In this document: positions 9,598 to 18,504 of the stretch, piece by piece
Numbering within the stretch: position 1 is the first letter of the stretch
How the letters are laid out: every line of letters begins with the position of its first letter
Program-made: the position numbers and the translations under genes
Notes under the pieces: generated by a model
What the model was told of the DNA's origin: nothing
What the model saw: only the letters and a program-made list of their open reading frames with translations
Databases searched by the model: none
NCBI RefSeq assembly: GCF_004151105.1
Contig: NZ_PHRF01000050.1
Span: 62,001 to 126,000, forward strand
DNA length: 64,000 nt
Direction: 5' to 3'
DNA from: Streptomyces sp. L-9-10
Lineage (GTDB): Bacteria > Actinomycetota > Actinomycetes > Streptomycetales > Streptomycetaceae

Positions 9598-9713
9598 CGC
9601 GTTCCCTTCCGTGCGTACGGATCGGAGAGTGATCCGCAGACAGAGGGTCAGCAGCGCGGCGGAGCCGGACAAGCATCCGTGCGCGGTGTCGGCCGCAATG
9701 ACCCCGATGCGTC

Positions 9714-9750
9714 GTACGGCCACTCCGAAGGGTCTGAGGAGTGGCCGTAC
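9714..9750 (-). terminator. Perfect hairpin, probable terminator of the MNIO/TIGR04222 operon
   Basis: GTACGGCCACTCC (9714-9726) pairs perfectly with GGAGTGGCCGTAC (9738-9750). On the minus strand it lies downstream of the TIGR04222 gene but is separated from its stop by the element at 9775-9951. That fits a terminator displaced by the insertion. It could instead be part of the aminopeptidase leader. Confidence 0.55.
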
Positions 9751-9774
9751 GGGACGGGATGTGCCGCCGGACCC

Positions 9775-9951
9775 AGGCCCTGTCTTCAAAGTCCCGCCTG
9801 CTCGGCGGCGTCCGGCACGCACGCTCGCGGCGTTGTCGGGATCACCCCAGTACGTCCAGTACTGGGGAGACCCTCCGCCTTGCGATCGCACGCACCGGAC
9901 GCCGCCGAGCCCGCCCTCCGGACGGACGGCGCTACTTTGAAGACAGGACCT
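9775..9951. repeat. MITE-like inverted-repeat element, copy A (177 bp)
   Basis: Terminal inverted repeats AGGCCCTGTCTTCAAAG (left) and the complement of AGGTCCTGTCTTCAAAG (right) match at 16 of 17 positions. The centre carries an interrupted palindrome, CCCCAGTAC-GTCCA-GTACTGGGG. The reverse complement aligns end to end with the element at 55097-55273, also 177 bp, with about ten mismatches. It encodes no protein of its own, so it would need a transposase in trans. The right boundary reads ...GGACCTAGG (a CTAG). Confidence 0.85.
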
Positions 9952-9967
9952 AGGGACCCCCCGCTCC

Positions 9968-10957
9968 TCACGTGCCTCCGCCGCCACCCCCGCAGCCTCC
10001 GCCTCCGCCGCCGCAACTGCTGCCGCCTCCGCCCCCGTCCCCGCCGGAGCCGCCGGAACCCCCGCCTCCGCAGGAACTCGCGCCACAGCCCGACCCCGAA
10101 CCCCCGCATCCCGTACCCGATCCGGGATCGGCGCCCGAGCACCAGGCCACCACGCCGGCGGACATATGTGCCGCCGGCGTGAAGTCACGCCCAGGCCGCA
10201 GCCGCGCGGCGGTGCGCAACCGCTCCCGCAGCTCCGGGTCCGGCACCCCCGCCACCCCGTGCGCCGCGACCTGGTGCGCCGCCGAGGCGTCGGTGTACGC
10301 GAGCCCCGCGACGAAGCCGCGCAGCGCCCGCCGCCCCGCTCCGGTGATCCGCCGCCCGGCGAAGGCCGCGCAGACGAACCCCGTGATCGTGCCCCCGAAC
10401 AGGACCGGCAACAGCGCGAACGCCCACATCCCACCCGGACCGGACCCGGAGGAGCCGAAGGCCGCCAGCGCGCCCGCGATGAACGACACGGGCAGGGCGA
10501 TGAAGCAGAGCACACCCTGAGTGACGCCCCAGGTCCGCCACGGGCGTGTCCGCGCGCGGGGTGCCACCAGCCCGCGCGCCGCGAGCGCGTCGCCCACCTG
10601 CTGTACGGCGGGGGCGCGCATCACCGCGAGGCGCAGCGCGTGCAGGGCGCCGCTGGGCGCCATGGCGTGCTCCTGGAGCACGGCCTGCTCCACCGGGTGG
10701 TGGGCGACGGGCCGGATGACGGCGACGATCCCGGGGCCGCCGATGGCCAGCCGGCCGTCCGCCCGCATCCCGGCGAGCGCGGCGTCCACGACCCTGCCGG
10801 GACCGCCGCCGAGGAAGGCGGCCTCCCACACGTCATGGACGGTGGGAGTGCCCGTCACCCCGCCGCGCGAGCGGATCACCCCGGCGATCAGCAGCACGGA
10901 CGAGACGGCGACCGCGAGAGGGACCGCGGTGAGGAGGAACGTCGTCACCGCCCTCAC
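9968..10957 (-). CDS. TIGR04222-like membrane protein with Cys/Gly-rich C-terminal tail
   Basis: 329 residues. A hydrophobic N-terminal segment ([21 protein letters not shown]) is followed by a soluble core of ~120 residues and two further membrane segments ([41 protein letters not shown]). From about residue 270 the tail is almost only Gly and Ser with six spaced Cys ([30 protein letters not shown]). The GTG start at 10957 overlaps the stop of the upstream MNIO gene by 4 nt (GTGA), so translation is coupled. The layout resembles the family I know as TIGR04222, recalled from memory. The tail may be a substrate for the coupled enzyme (inference). The codon composition of the tail is extremely G-rich. 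Confidence 0.8.
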   Translation of the reverse strand: MRAVTTFLLTAVPLAVAVSSVLLIAGVIRSRGGVTGTPTVHDVWEAAFLGGGPGRVVDAALAGMRADGRLAIGGPGIVAVIRPVAHHPVEQAVLQEHAMAPSGALHALRLAVMRAPAVQQVGDALAARGLVAPRARTRPWRTWGVTQGVLCFIALPVSFIAGALAAFGSSGSGPGGMWAFALLPVLFGGTITGFVCAAFAGRRITGAGRRALRGFVAGLAYTDASAAHQVAAHGVAGVPDPELRERLRTAARLRPGRDFTPAAHMSAGVVAWCSGADPGSGTGCGGSGSGCGASSCGGGGSGGSGGDGGGGGSSCGGGGGGCGGGGGGT

Positions 10958-12306
10958 CTCCCGGCCAGCGCGGCGCGGGCCACGCGGAAGAGTCGGGTCG
11001 CCCGGCGCGGTGGCCGCGAGGCGGCCCGTTCACGCCACCAGAGAGTCAGCCGCCGGCGGGCGGCGGAGTCCTCGGGGCGCCTCTCGATCAGCAGGCTCTC
11101 GGCGAAGTCGAGCGCGTCGCGGCGGTATCCGGCACGCATGGGCGTGTGCGCGGCGTACGCGAGGAACGCCGGGCGGAAGCCCTTGCCGAGGATCTCCGGC
11201 AGCTCGGGTGCGATCTTGGCGACGACCCCGGCGCGTTTGGCGGCGAGGGCGCGGCTCTGGACGCGCAGCCGCCGCGGATCGAACCCCTCGGGTGCGGGTG
11301 TACCGGCGACCAGCGAGGAGAGCAGGGCGGCCTCACCGAGCGCGAGCCGGCCGCGGGCCGCGTCGGTGCCGCCCGCCTCGCGCTCCTCCGTAACCGCCGC
11401 CGCCGTCCCCGCTCCTGTCCTCGCTCCCGTCCCCGTGCCCGCTCCTGTCGGCGGGCGCGGAGACGCGACGGCCGCCGCGGCCGTGATCGTCTCCCGGATC
11501 GTGGTGAGTTCACCGGCCAGCTCCGCCGCGGGCGGGAAGTCGTCGTCCCGTTCCAGCAGGACGCCCGGCGGGGCGACCCGTGCGCGCAGCTCGGCCAGTA
11601 CGTCCAGTACCGGCGCGGTGACCGGGTGCGCGTGCGTGTCGTGCCAGACGCCGTCGCGCTCGATACCGCCCGCGACATGGACGTACGCGATGGCCTCGAC
11701 CGGCAGTTCGTCCAGGGCCTTCGCCGGGTCCTCGCCCCGGTTCACCTGGTTGGTGTGCAGATTGGCGACGTCGATCAGCAGCCGTACGCCCGTGCGCCCG
11801 ACCAGCTCCGCGAGGAACTGTCCCTCGCTCATCTCCTCGTCGGGCCAGCTGATCAGCGCGGCGATGTTCTCCACGGCGAGCGGCACGGGCAGCGAGTCCT
11901 GGGCGATGCGTACGTTCTCGCAGAGCACGCGCAGGGCGTCCCGGGTGCGCGGGACCGGCAGCAGATGACCGGCTTCCAGGACGGGGGACGCGGTGAGCGC
12001 CCCGCCGGCCCGTACGAACGCGATGTGCTCGGTGACCAGGGGGGACCCGAGGGTCTCGGCGCGCTCCGCGAGATCCGCGAGCCGCCGCGCGTCCGGACGG
12101 TCCGCTCCGCCGAGGCCGAGCGAGACCCCGTGCGGTACGACCGTGACGCCGCGTTCCCGCAGCCGTACCAGCGAGTCGGGCAGATGGCCGGGGCAGATGT
12201 TCTCCGCGACGGCCTCGACCCAGTCGACACCGGACAGCGCCTCGACCGTGTCCGCGATCTCCGGGCGCCAGCCGATGCCGATCCCCAGCTGTGGTGTGTC
12301 GTTCAT
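10954..12306 (-). CDS. DUF692/MNIO-family multinuclear iron enzyme with extra C-terminal domain
   Basis: 450 residues. Residues 1-~285 form a DUF692 TIM-barrel (multinuclear non-heme iron oxygenase, the MbnB/TglH superfamily). Likely metal ligands are visible: [38 protein letters not shown] and LLERDDD. A linker of Ala/Gly/Thr repeats (~residues 290-325) joins an Arg/Ala-rich helical domain of ~125 residues that may serve as the partner-protein function (inference). Known members modify peptidyl cysteines. The downstream Cys-rich protein overlaps by 4 nt and is a natural substrate candidate. ATG at 12306. Confidence 0.88.
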   Translation of the reverse strand: MNDTPQLGIGIGWRPEIADTVEALSGVDWVEAVAENICPGHLPDSLVRLRERGVTVVPHGVSLGLGGADRPDARRLADLAERAETLGSPLVTEHIAFVRAGGALTASPVLEAGHLLPVPRTRDALRVLCENVRIAQDSLPVPLAVENIAALISWPDEEMSEGQFLAELVGRTGVRLLIDVANLHTNQVNRGEDPAKALDELPVEAIAYVHVAGGIERDGVWHDTHAHPVTAPVLDVLAELRARVAPPGVLLERDDDFPPAAELAGELTTIRETITAAAAVASPRPPTGAGTGTGARTGAGTAAAVTEEREAGGTDAARGRLALGEAALLSSLVAGTPAPEGFDPRRLRVQSRALAAKRAGVVAKIAPELPEILGKGFRPAFLAYAAHTPMRAGYRRDALDFAESLLIERRPEDSAARRRLTLWWRERAASRPPRRATRLFRVARAALAGR

Positions 12307-12442
12307 GGCTCCCCCTCCTCGGTGTCCGAGGTCGTCCCCCGTCCGCCGTCCGCGACGGGCGCGGTGCAGAGGTGATGACCCCGCGGCGCGCCGGTGAATC
12401 CGCAGAGGGGGACGTTCAGAGGATGATTTGAGGTTCCACGGC

Positions 12443-12463
12443 GGCGCCGGGTCTCCCGGCGCC
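12443..12463 (-). terminator. Terminator after the DUF4142 gene
   Basis: GGCGCCGGG-TCT-CCCGGCGCC, a 9-bp perfect stem with a 3-nt loop, 24 nt beyond the DUF4142 stop. It suggests that gene is transcribed separately from the MNIO operon. Confidence 0.65.
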
Positions 12464-12486
12464 GGGTCTCACGTGCGGACGGGTTT

Positions 12487-13269
12487 CTACGGATCGGTCC
12501 CCGGCGCCGGCCGGTTGGTGTTGATCGCCGTCGGGGCGCCCGGCTGGGTGGAGGGCCGGGAGGTGAAGGTGTCGTTGCCGGAGGGCGCCACGGCGTCCGG
12601 CGCGGGCGGCAGATTCCCGTTCGGGGGCGGCGGTCCGGTCGGGCTGGCCGTCATGGTGCCCGCCGCCTCGTTGGCGAGCGTGTCGAAGTCGACCATGCCG
12701 GTGGCCTCCAGCATGGTGATGTGGTCCAGGACCGTCTGGTTGGCGTCACTCGCCAGTTGCCGTATCAGCGTGTTTCTGGTGGTGTGCCGGACCTGCGCGA
12801 TCAGCGCGAAGACCTTGCCGTGGGCATTGCGCAGCAGATTGGCGAACTTCCGCTCGTACTCCTGGCCGGTGGCCGCCGACAACTCCCGTAGCCAGCCCTG
12901 CTGCTGCTCGTTCGGCTGGTTCGGCAGCTCGACCCCGAGCTTCGCCGCGACATTGCGGGCCCGCTTGTCGAGATCGGTGTGGCCGACGACCAGATGGTCA
13001 CCGCACTCCTTGATCGCCTGGCTGGGGGCGCGCTCGATGGCCTGCTGCCCGGCCGGCAGCTCCCAGAGTCCCGCAAGCCGCACCTTCACCAGGAGATCGC
13101 GGTCCGTCGCGGAGAGCGGGCCCCACTGGGTGGCCACACTGGACGCGTTGAGGTTCGCCTGACCGGTACCGGAGCGGTCGGCGTACGACCAGACGGGGAA
13201 GGCCAGGGCCCCGACCGTGACGACCAGCGCCGCGATGATGAGCGCCGTACCGTTGATGCGTCGCAACAA
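12487..13269 (-). CDS. DUF4142 domain exported protein
   Basis: 260 residues. An N-terminal membrane/signal segment (TALIIAALVVTVGALAFPVWSYA) is followed by a helical DUF4142 domain (residues ~45-190; SATDRDLLVKVRLAGLWE, AIKECGDHLVVGHTDLDKRA, later FANLLRNAHGKVFALIAQVR). A Pro/Thr/Gly-rich C-terminal tail of ~50 residues is probably disordered. The start is an unusual TTG at 13269, supported by GGGAGG 7 nt upstream and no nearby ATG. The function is unknown; many DUF4142 proteins are secreted. It sits next to the MNIO operon on the same strand but has its own terminator. Confidence 0.8.
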   Translation of the reverse strand: MLRRINGTALIIAALVVTVGALAFPVWSYADRSGTGQANLNASSVATQWGPLSATDRDLLVKVRLAGLWELPAGQQAIERAPSQAIKECGDHLVVGHTDLDKRARNVAAKLGVELPNQPNEQQQGWLRELSAATGQEYERKFANLLRNAHGKVFALIAQVRHTTRNTLIRQLASDANQTVLDHITMLEATGMVDFDTLANEAAGTMTASPTGPPPPNGNLPPAPDAVAPSGNDTFTSRPSTQPGAPTAINTNRPAPGTDP

Positions 13270-13906
13270 TGTGCTGCCTCCCGAACCGAATGACGACTCC
13301 GCTGAACCAACCGCCGACCGACCTGCCGGTCAACCCGCTTCGCGGTACTGGGAGATACGGACGCCGCGGCCGGAGCGTTCAGCTCCGCGGCGCCGGATGA
13401 TCAGCGGCGCGCCCTCGCCGGGGCTCCTTTTCCTCTCCGAGCGCTCCGTTCCCTGCGCTCCGTTCTCTTCCCGTCGGCGTGGAGCGTGGAGCGTGGCGCG
13501 TGGCGACGGTGCCACGGGGGAAGACTGGCTGCCGGACAACGGGCCCATGCGGGCGGGACGGGACAACGGGGGGCCCGGCCGGTCCGGCGATCCTCCACGT
13601 CGTCTCCCACCGACAGCCGGGCGCGCGACGCCAGGGCGGACCGGACCGACCGTTGCCATCGAGTCAGCGCGCAGGTGCGGTGAGCAGTTCGCGGGACCCG
13701 TGCGGCGGGCGGGTTCGCCGCGTGGCCGTGGAAGAGACCGTGGTGCGACAGGCCTCCGTGGGGTTCCCGGTGCGGCCGCGCAACGAGCCCCGCTCACCGG
13801 CTCATCCGCTTCGTGCGTGTTGCCGCCGCTCACCGCCTCGGTGTTGTCGGTGAGGCTTGATAGGTCTTTGAGCGATGCCCGTCCGCTGGATCCTGGAGCC
13901 AAGCGC
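13270..13906. other. Long intergenic region before the STM4015-like gene
   Basis: 637 bases between divergent genes. It is GC-rich, with short repeats of GGAGCGTGGAGCGTGGCGCGTGG near 13480-13505. Several frames are open but none has a family resemblance or convincing ribosome site. No RNA gene is recognisable. Confidence 0.4.
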
Positions 13907-14884
13907 ATGACCCGAGTCGACCGTATGAGTGAGTGGGGCGGACTGCCCACCTTCGAATTCCCCCTCCTTGAGGAGGAACTGCCCGCGTCCCTGCCCGACG
14001 CCGACGCCGTCGCGTGGCGCATATCCGTCGAGGACTACTGCGAGGTCGAGTTGGGGGAGTGGGCGGCCACCTTCGTCCGCTTCGCCGAGGTGGTGGATCT
14101 CTCGCGCGTCCAGGCACTCCTCGTCGGCATCTGGCCCCAGGCAGCCGTCCCGGACGACGACGAGCCGAACACGGAAGCCATCGACGCGCTGGTCGCCGCG
14201 GCCGACCGGCTTCCCGCGCTGCGCGCGCTGTTCGTCGGCGACATGATGTACCAGGACTGCGAGATCTCCTGGATCATCAACAGCGATGTGACCCCGCTGC
14301 TGCGGGCCTTCCCGCGGCTGGAGGAGTTCGGAGTGCGCGGCGGTTCGTCCCTCGCCTTCCCGTCCCAGCGCCATGACGCGCTGCGCCGCCTGATCATCGA
14401 GACAGGCGGCCTGTCCAGGAAGGTCGTACGCGGTGTGGGGGAGAGCGACTTCCCCGCCCTGGAGGAGCTGGACATCTGGCTCGGCCATCCTTGGTACGGA
14501 GCGGACACCGAAATATCCGACCTGGCGCCGTTCCTGACCGGATCCCGGTTGCCCGCGCTGCGCCGGCTCGCCCTGCGCAACAGCGAGATCCAGGACGGGA
14601 TCGCCCTCGCCTGCGCCTCCGCCCCGGTCGTCGCCCGGCTCACCGATCTGAACCTGTCCATGGGCACGCTCGGCGACGAGGGGGCGATGGCACTCCTGGA
14701 GGGGCAACCGCTCACCCACCTCGCCAAGCTGGACCTGCACCACCACTACATCGGCGAACCGGTGGCCGAGCGGATCCGGCAGGCGCTGACGCCCTACGGC
14801 GTCGAGGTCGACCTGAGCGAAGGGCCGGAGGAGAGGAGCCGGGAGGACGAGGACGGGAGGCGGTACGTCGCCGTGTCGGAATGA
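13907..14884 (+). CDS. STM4015-family leucine-rich-repeat protein
   Basis: 325 residues. The body carries irregular leucine-rich repeats (LPALRALFVGD, FPRLEEFGVRG, FPALEELDIWLG, LPALRRLALRNSEI, VARLTDLNLSMGTLGDEGAMALLEG, LTHLAKLDLHHHYI), the pattern of the STM4015 family. There is no signal peptide, so it is likely cytoplasmic. The ATG at 13907 has GGAG 8 nt upstream; an ATG at 13925 is an alternative. The C-terminal ~25 residues are acidic and Arg-rich. Members usually sit with other STM40xx genes, but I see none here. The function is unknown. Confidence 0.78.
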   Translation: MTRVDRMSEWGGLPTFEFPLLEEELPASLPDADAVAWRISVEDYCEVELGEWAATFVRFAEVVDLSRVQALLVGIWPQAAVPDDDEPNTEAIDALVAAADRLPALRALFVGDMMYQDCEISWIINSDVTPLLRAFPRLEEFGVRGGSSLAFPSQRHDALRRLIIETGGLSRKVVRGVGESDFPALEELDIWLGHPWYGADTEISDLAPFLTGSRLPALRRLALRNSEIQDGIALACASAPVVARLTDLNLSMGTLGDEGAMALLEGQPLTHLAKLDLHHHYIGEPVAERIRQALTPYGVEVDLSEGPEERSREDEDGRRYVAVSE

Positions 14885-14971
14885 CCTCCCGCCCGGCTGC
14901 CGTCCTGGTCGGCCGCGCGGTCGCGGGCACGGCGGACCGGTACGCGGCGTTCCGGCCGTCGGCTACACGCG

Positions 14972-15002
14972 GGTGAGCGAGCCCGCTCGGGGCTCGCTCA
15001 CC
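14972..15002. terminator. Bidirectional terminator between convergent genes
   Basis: GGTGAGCGAGCCC (14972-14984) pairs perfectly with GGGCTCGCTCACC (14990-15002) around a 5-nt loop. It overlaps the stop codon of the Pth2-like gene (14998-15000). Confidence 0.8.
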
Positions 15003-15756
15003 GCTCGCGCTCACGCGGGAGGGGGCAGAGGCGACTGCCCCCTTCGGCCACCACGGTTCTCCCGGGGGCGATCTCGGTGAATCCCGCGTCATGGACCACC
15101 GGCAGTCCACTGGTGGTGAGTTCGCGCCAGCGCGCGGCACCCGACGTACGTACGGCGAGCGGGAAGCCGGCCTCGCGCCACGCCTTGCGTTCCGTGTCCG
15201 ACAGCTCCCACCAGGCGAGTTGGGCGCCGTGCCCGGCCTGGGCCATGGACTTGCCCGCCGACATGGCCAGCTCGGGGCTGAACCAGAGCACGGGCAGCTC
15301 CGGGTCCGGTGCGGGCGGTGCCCCGGCGTCGTCCAGCTCGGTGCCGGAGACCTGGAGCTTGGCCAGTTCCTTGGGCCAGCCGTCGAGCGGGATGGGAGGG
15401 AAGACCCGTACCTCGGCGGTGGACGACGTCTCGGTCGTGGGCCCCGTGCCCAGGACCGTGATCCCGGGGAGCGCGGAGGCGCGGCGCCACTCCGCGCCGC
15501 GCGCCCTCCGCACCACCTTGCGGATCCGGGCGTCCTGCCACTCCCGTACGGCCCTTGCCCACTCGCCCTCGCCCTCCGACCGCTCGTCGGAGAGCATGAG
15601 GAGCACCGCGCGGGCGGCCGTCTCCAGGGCGTCGGTACGGGCGGGCGGCGCGGCCTTCTCGATCCGGACCACCAGCGGCAGTACGAACTGGGGAGCCTCG
15701 TCGCGCGAGGTCCGGTCGGGTACGTGGTCGCCGCGGTCGCTGATGTCACTGCTCAC
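14998..15756 (-). CDS. Pth2-like peptidyl-tRNA hydrolase domain protein
   Basis: About 252 residues. The C-terminal half contains the segment LAMSAGKSMAQAGHGAQLAWWEL, which matches the lysine-containing core of type 2 peptidyl-tRNA hydrolases (releasing stalled peptides from tRNA). The N-terminal half (RIEKAAPPARTDALETAARAVL...) is an actinobacterial extension. I chose the GTG at 15756, which lacks a strong ribosome site; a longer form from 15807 is possible. Whether it has genuine hydrolase activity is not certain, since the bacterial housekeeping enzyme is the unrelated Pth1. Confidence 0.75.
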   Translation of the reverse strand: MSSDISDRGDHVPDRTSRDEAPQFVLPLVVRIEKAAPPARTDALETAARAVLLMLSDERSEGEGEWARAVREWQDARIRKVVRRARGAEWRRASALPGITVLGTGPTTETSSTAEVRVFPPIPLDGWPKELAKLQVSGTELDDAGAPPAPDPELPVLWFSPELAMSAGKSMAQAGHGAQLAWWELSDTERKAWREAGFPLAVRTSGAARWRELTTSGLPVVHDAGFTEIAPGRTVVAEGGSRLCPLPRERER

Positions 15757-15842
15757 GGGTCCAGTCTGCCAGCAGCGCGGGTCCCGCCTTCCTGGGTTCT
15801 TGGGCAAACCCTTCTTGGCGGAACAGGCGCGTCCGGGTGAGT

Positions 15843-16529
15843 ATGCACGGCATGAAGAGCGATCTCTTTTCCGACGAGTACCTGGCGCAGCCGGCCACCG
15901 CCCCCGGGATGACGCTGCAGAACTCCAAGTCGATCAAGTACGCCGTCCATGGCGAGATGTACGCACGGCAGGGATCCATGATCGCCTTCCGCGGCAGCCT
16001 CCAGTTCGAACGCAAGGGCCAGGGCATCGGCGGCCTGCTCAAGCGGGCCGTCACGGGCGAGGGCCTGCCGCTGATGACGGTCAGCGGCCAGGGGGAGGCG
16101 TGGTTCGCGCAGGAAGCCGCCAACTGCTTCATCGTCGATATCGAGCCGGGCGACGCGCTCACCATCAACGGCCGCAACGTGCTCTGTTTCGACCCGACCC
16201 TCTCGTACGAGATCAAGACGGTGAAGGGCGCCGGGATGACCGGCGGCGGGCTCTTCAACAGCCTCTTCACCGGCTACGGGAAGCTCGGCGTCATATGCGA
16301 GGGCAGCCCCATCGTGATACCCGTCACGGGCCAGGCCCCGGTGTACGTCGACACCGACGCGGTCGTCGGGTGGAGCGCGCAGCTCAGCACCTCGCTGCAC
16401 CGCTCGCAGTCCGTCGGCTCGATGATCCGCGGCGGCTCGGGCGAGGCCGTCCAGCTGATGCTCCAGGGCGAGGGCTTCGTCATCGTCCGGCCCAGCGAGG
16501 GCACCCCGCAGAAGGCCGCCGCGCACTGA
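15843..16529 (+). CDS. AIM24-family protein
   Basis: 228 residues of beta-rich AIM24 (TerB-like jelly-roll) sequence: IKYAVHGEMYARQGSMIAFRG, LMTVSGQGEAWFAQE, NCFIVDIEPGDALTINGRNVLCF, EGSPIVIPVTGQAPVYVDTDAVVGW. Bacterial members have no assigned biochemistry. The start is uncertain between ATG 15843 (GGGTG 3 nt upstream) and ATG 15852 (family-like MKSDLFS). An ABC pair follows directly on the same strand. Confidence 0.85.
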   Translation: MHGMKSDLFSDEYLAQPATAPGMTLQNSKSIKYAVHGEMYARQGSMIAFRGSLQFERKGQGIGGLLKRAVTGEGLPLMTVSGQGEAWFAQEAANCFIVDIEPGDALTINGRNVLCFDPTLSYEIKTVKGAGMTGGGLFNSLFTGYGKLGVICEGSPIVIPVTGQAPVYVDTDAVVGWSAQLSTSLHRSQSVGSMIRGGSGEAVQLMLQGEGFVIVRPSEGTPQKAAAH

Positions 16530-16546
16530 CGGGGCCCGGCTTCTCC

Positions 16547-17500
16547 ATGGTGAGGAATCTGCGGGGCGTGGGCCGTCGTTACGGCCTCCGGGGACCCTGG
16601 GTGGTGCGGGGCATCGATCTCGATCTGGCGGCAGGCACCCTGGTGCGGGTCGAAGGCGCCAACGGCAGCGGGAAGTCCACCCTGCTGCGGCTGCTCGCCG
16701 GCATCGACACGCCGACCGAGGGCCGGCTGACCGGCCGCCCGCGGACCGCCTACGTTCCCGAGCGCTTCCCGGTCTCGCTGCCGTTCACGGCCGGTGGCTA
16801 TCTGGTGCGTCTGGGCCGGATCCACGGGCTGCGGGGCACGGTCGCCGAGGCCCGCGCCGCCGAGTGGCTGGAGCGGTTCGGGGCGGCAGGACACTTCCGT
16901 ACCCCCATGTCCCAGCTGTCCAAGGGGACCAGCCAGAAGGTCGCGGTCGCGCAGGCGCTGCTGGCCGGCCCCGAGCTGCTGGTGCTCGACGAGGCATGGA
17001 CCGGGCTCGACGCGTCGGCCCGTACGGAACTGGACCGGGCGGTCGCAGAACGCGTCGCGGCGGGCGGCACCGTCGTGTTCGTCGACCACGACCCGCGGCG
17101 GCTGGCGGGGGCCGCGGACGAGGTGTACGCGGTGGTGGACCGTGGGCTGGAGCGCCGTACGGACGAGACCCCCGCCGCCGCACACGGACCGCGCGTACGG
17201 ATCGTGGCCGAGGGCCCGCCGGGGGCGGCGCCGCCCGTCGGACTGCCGGGCTCCCCGGCGTCCGTACCGTGCCAGGACGGATCCGTCCTGCTGACCGCGC
17301 CGGCCGTGCACTCCGACGCGCTGCTTCGGGCACTGCTGACGGCGCGCCCGCCGTGGCACATCAGGGAGGTACGCGCCGCGGCCGAGCCGCCGCCCGCCGC
17401 CGCGGCCCCCGTCACGACTCCTTCCGGTACGACGGGTTCGGGCACGCTGTCCTCCGGGCCGGCTTCCTCCCCCATGACAACGAGGCACTCCTCCGCATGA
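16547..17500 (+). CDS. ABC transporter ATP-binding protein
   Basis: 317 residues. Walker A GANGSGKST, a variant signature (LSKGTSQKVAVAQALLAG), Walker B LLVLDEAW and H-loop VDHDPRR. The Walker B has DEAW rather than the usual DEPT. A C-terminal extension of ~100 Ala/Pro/Ser-rich residues follows the nucleotide-binding domain. The stop overlaps the start of the next gene by 4 nt (ATGA). It pairs with the downstream membrane protein as an ABC-2-like exporter of unknown substrate. Confidence 0.88.
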   Translation: MVRNLRGVGRRYGLRGPWVVRGIDLDLAAGTLVRVEGANGSGKSTLLRLLAGIDTPTEGRLTGRPRTAYVPERFPVSLPFTAGGYLVRLGRIHGLRGTVAEARAAEWLERFGAAGHFRTPMSQLSKGTSQKVAVAQALLAGPELLVLDEAWTGLDASARTELDRAVAERVAAGGTVVFVDHDPRRLAGAADEVYAVVDRGLERRTDETPAAAHGPRVRIVAEGPPGAAPPVGLPGSPASVPCQDGSVLLTAPAVHSDALLRALLTARPPWHIREVRAAAEPPPAAAAPVTTPSGTTGSGTLSSGPASSPMTTRHSSA

Positions 17501-18165
17501 CCGCCCTGCTGCGCTATCAGACCGCCCTGCTGCTGCGCTCGCAGCGCTGGCTGCCGCCGCTCCTGCTGTACGGGGTCTTCCTCGCGGTCGGGGTGCGGCC
17601 GGGGCAGCCGGTCCTGGACTCGCTCGGCTACACGGCCGCGGCGCTGCTGCCCGTCACCGCCTGGCTGGTCCGGATCTGCGTCGCCCAGGAACCGCCGGCC
17701 GCCCGTGCCGTCACCGCCGCCGCGAAGGGAACATTCCGGGCCCATCTCGCCACGCTGCTGGCCGCCGTGATCGTCGCGGGGGTGCTCGGGACGGCCGCCA
17801 CGCTGACGGTCACGGTGATCAGCGAGCCGAAGAACGCGGACCACACGGTCGAGGTGTCCCGGCTCGCCGCGGGGGGCGCCGGACTGCTGGCCGCGGCGGT
17901 CTGTCTGCTGCTCGGGGCGGCGGTGGGAGCGCTGTGCGCGAGACCGCTGCTGTCCGCCCGGGGCTGGTCGCTGCTCGCCACGCTGCTGGTCGTCCTGCTG
18001 GCCCTGATCGGCACCGGGTCTCCGGCGAAATACGCGATCACCGGGCTGGTGACAGGCTCGCGGACGGGCGTCGTGCCGGTGCCGGCACTGCCCTTCGCCG
18101 CCGCCGTGCTGCTGGCCGCGGCGGCGGGCGCGGTGGCCTGTGCGGTCGCGACGCGGCGGAGCTGA
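17497..18165 (+). CDS. ABC transporter membrane subunit
   Basis: 222 residues, almost entirely hydrophobic, with about six membrane segments (e.g. WLPPLLLYGVFLAVGV, LLAAVIVAGVLGTAATLTVTV, GGAGLLAAAVCLLLGAAVGALCA, WSLLATLLVVLLALIGTG, ALPFAAAVLLAAAAGAVACAV). It overlaps the ATPase gene by 4 nt and has no other recognisable domain. It is inferred to be the permease of the preceding ATPase. Confidence 0.82.
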   Translation: MTALLRYQTALLLRSQRWLPPLLLYGVFLAVGVRPGQPVLDSLGYTAAALLPVTAWLVRICVAQEPPAARAVTAAAKGTFRAHLATLLAAVIVAGVLGTAATLTVTVISEPKNADHTVEVSRLAAGGAGLLAAAVCLLLGAAVGALCARPLLSARGWSLLATLLVVLLALIGTGSPAKYAITGLVTGSRTGVVPVPALPFAAAVLLAAAAGAVACAVATRRS

Positions 18166-18179
18166 GTACGCTCGCCGGT

Positions 18180-18380
18180 ATGGCGGAAGACGTGGTGGCG
18201 GACGTGACGGACGACGCGGTGGACGACGTGGCGGAAGCCCGCGAGAGGGCCGAGGAGGCCGCGTACGCGGACTGCGTCCTGTGCGGGAAGCCGACCGAGT
18301 ACCCGGAAACGGTCAAGGGCGCGACGCTCTGTCCCGTCTGCGAGTGGCAGGAGGCCCAGCGGACGGCGTGCTCGGGCTGA
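18180..18380 (+). CDS. Small zinc-ribbon-like protein
   Basis: 66 residues. An acidic, Ala/Val-rich first half (MAEDVVADVTDDAVDDVAEA) is followed by two CxxC knuckles (CVLCGKPTEYPET...TLCPVC), which look like one zinc ribbon. The ATG at 18180 lies 14 nt after the ABC permease gene stop, on the same strand. Similar short proteins are common in streptomycetes; the role is unknown. Confidence 0.7.
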   Translation: MAEDVVADVTDDAVDDVAEARERAEEAAYADCVLCGKPTEYPETVKGATLCPVCEWQEAQRTACSG

Positions 18381-18504
18381 CGGCCTTCCCGCGCTCCTTT
18401 CCCCCGCCTCCCGCCCCTCCGTCCTCCGCCTTCCCGCGCTCCCCGGGCCGCGCCCACCCTCCCCCTCACCCCCACCCCCGGCACCCCCGGCCGCGCCCTG
18501 TCGG

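Larger units (their letters stand above)
9598..9967. other. Intergenic region with a hairpin and a MITE-like element
   Basis: 370 bases upstream of the aminopeptidase and downstream of the TIGR04222 gene. It holds the 13-bp hairpin at 9714-9750 and the 177-bp inverted-repeat element at 9775-9951, listed separately. I see no coding gene here. Confidence 0.7.

Noticed and set aside
13270..13906. A possible tRNA or small RNA gene in the 637-bp gap
   Set aside because: No cloverleaf or conserved RNA motif could be drawn; only GC-rich repeats.
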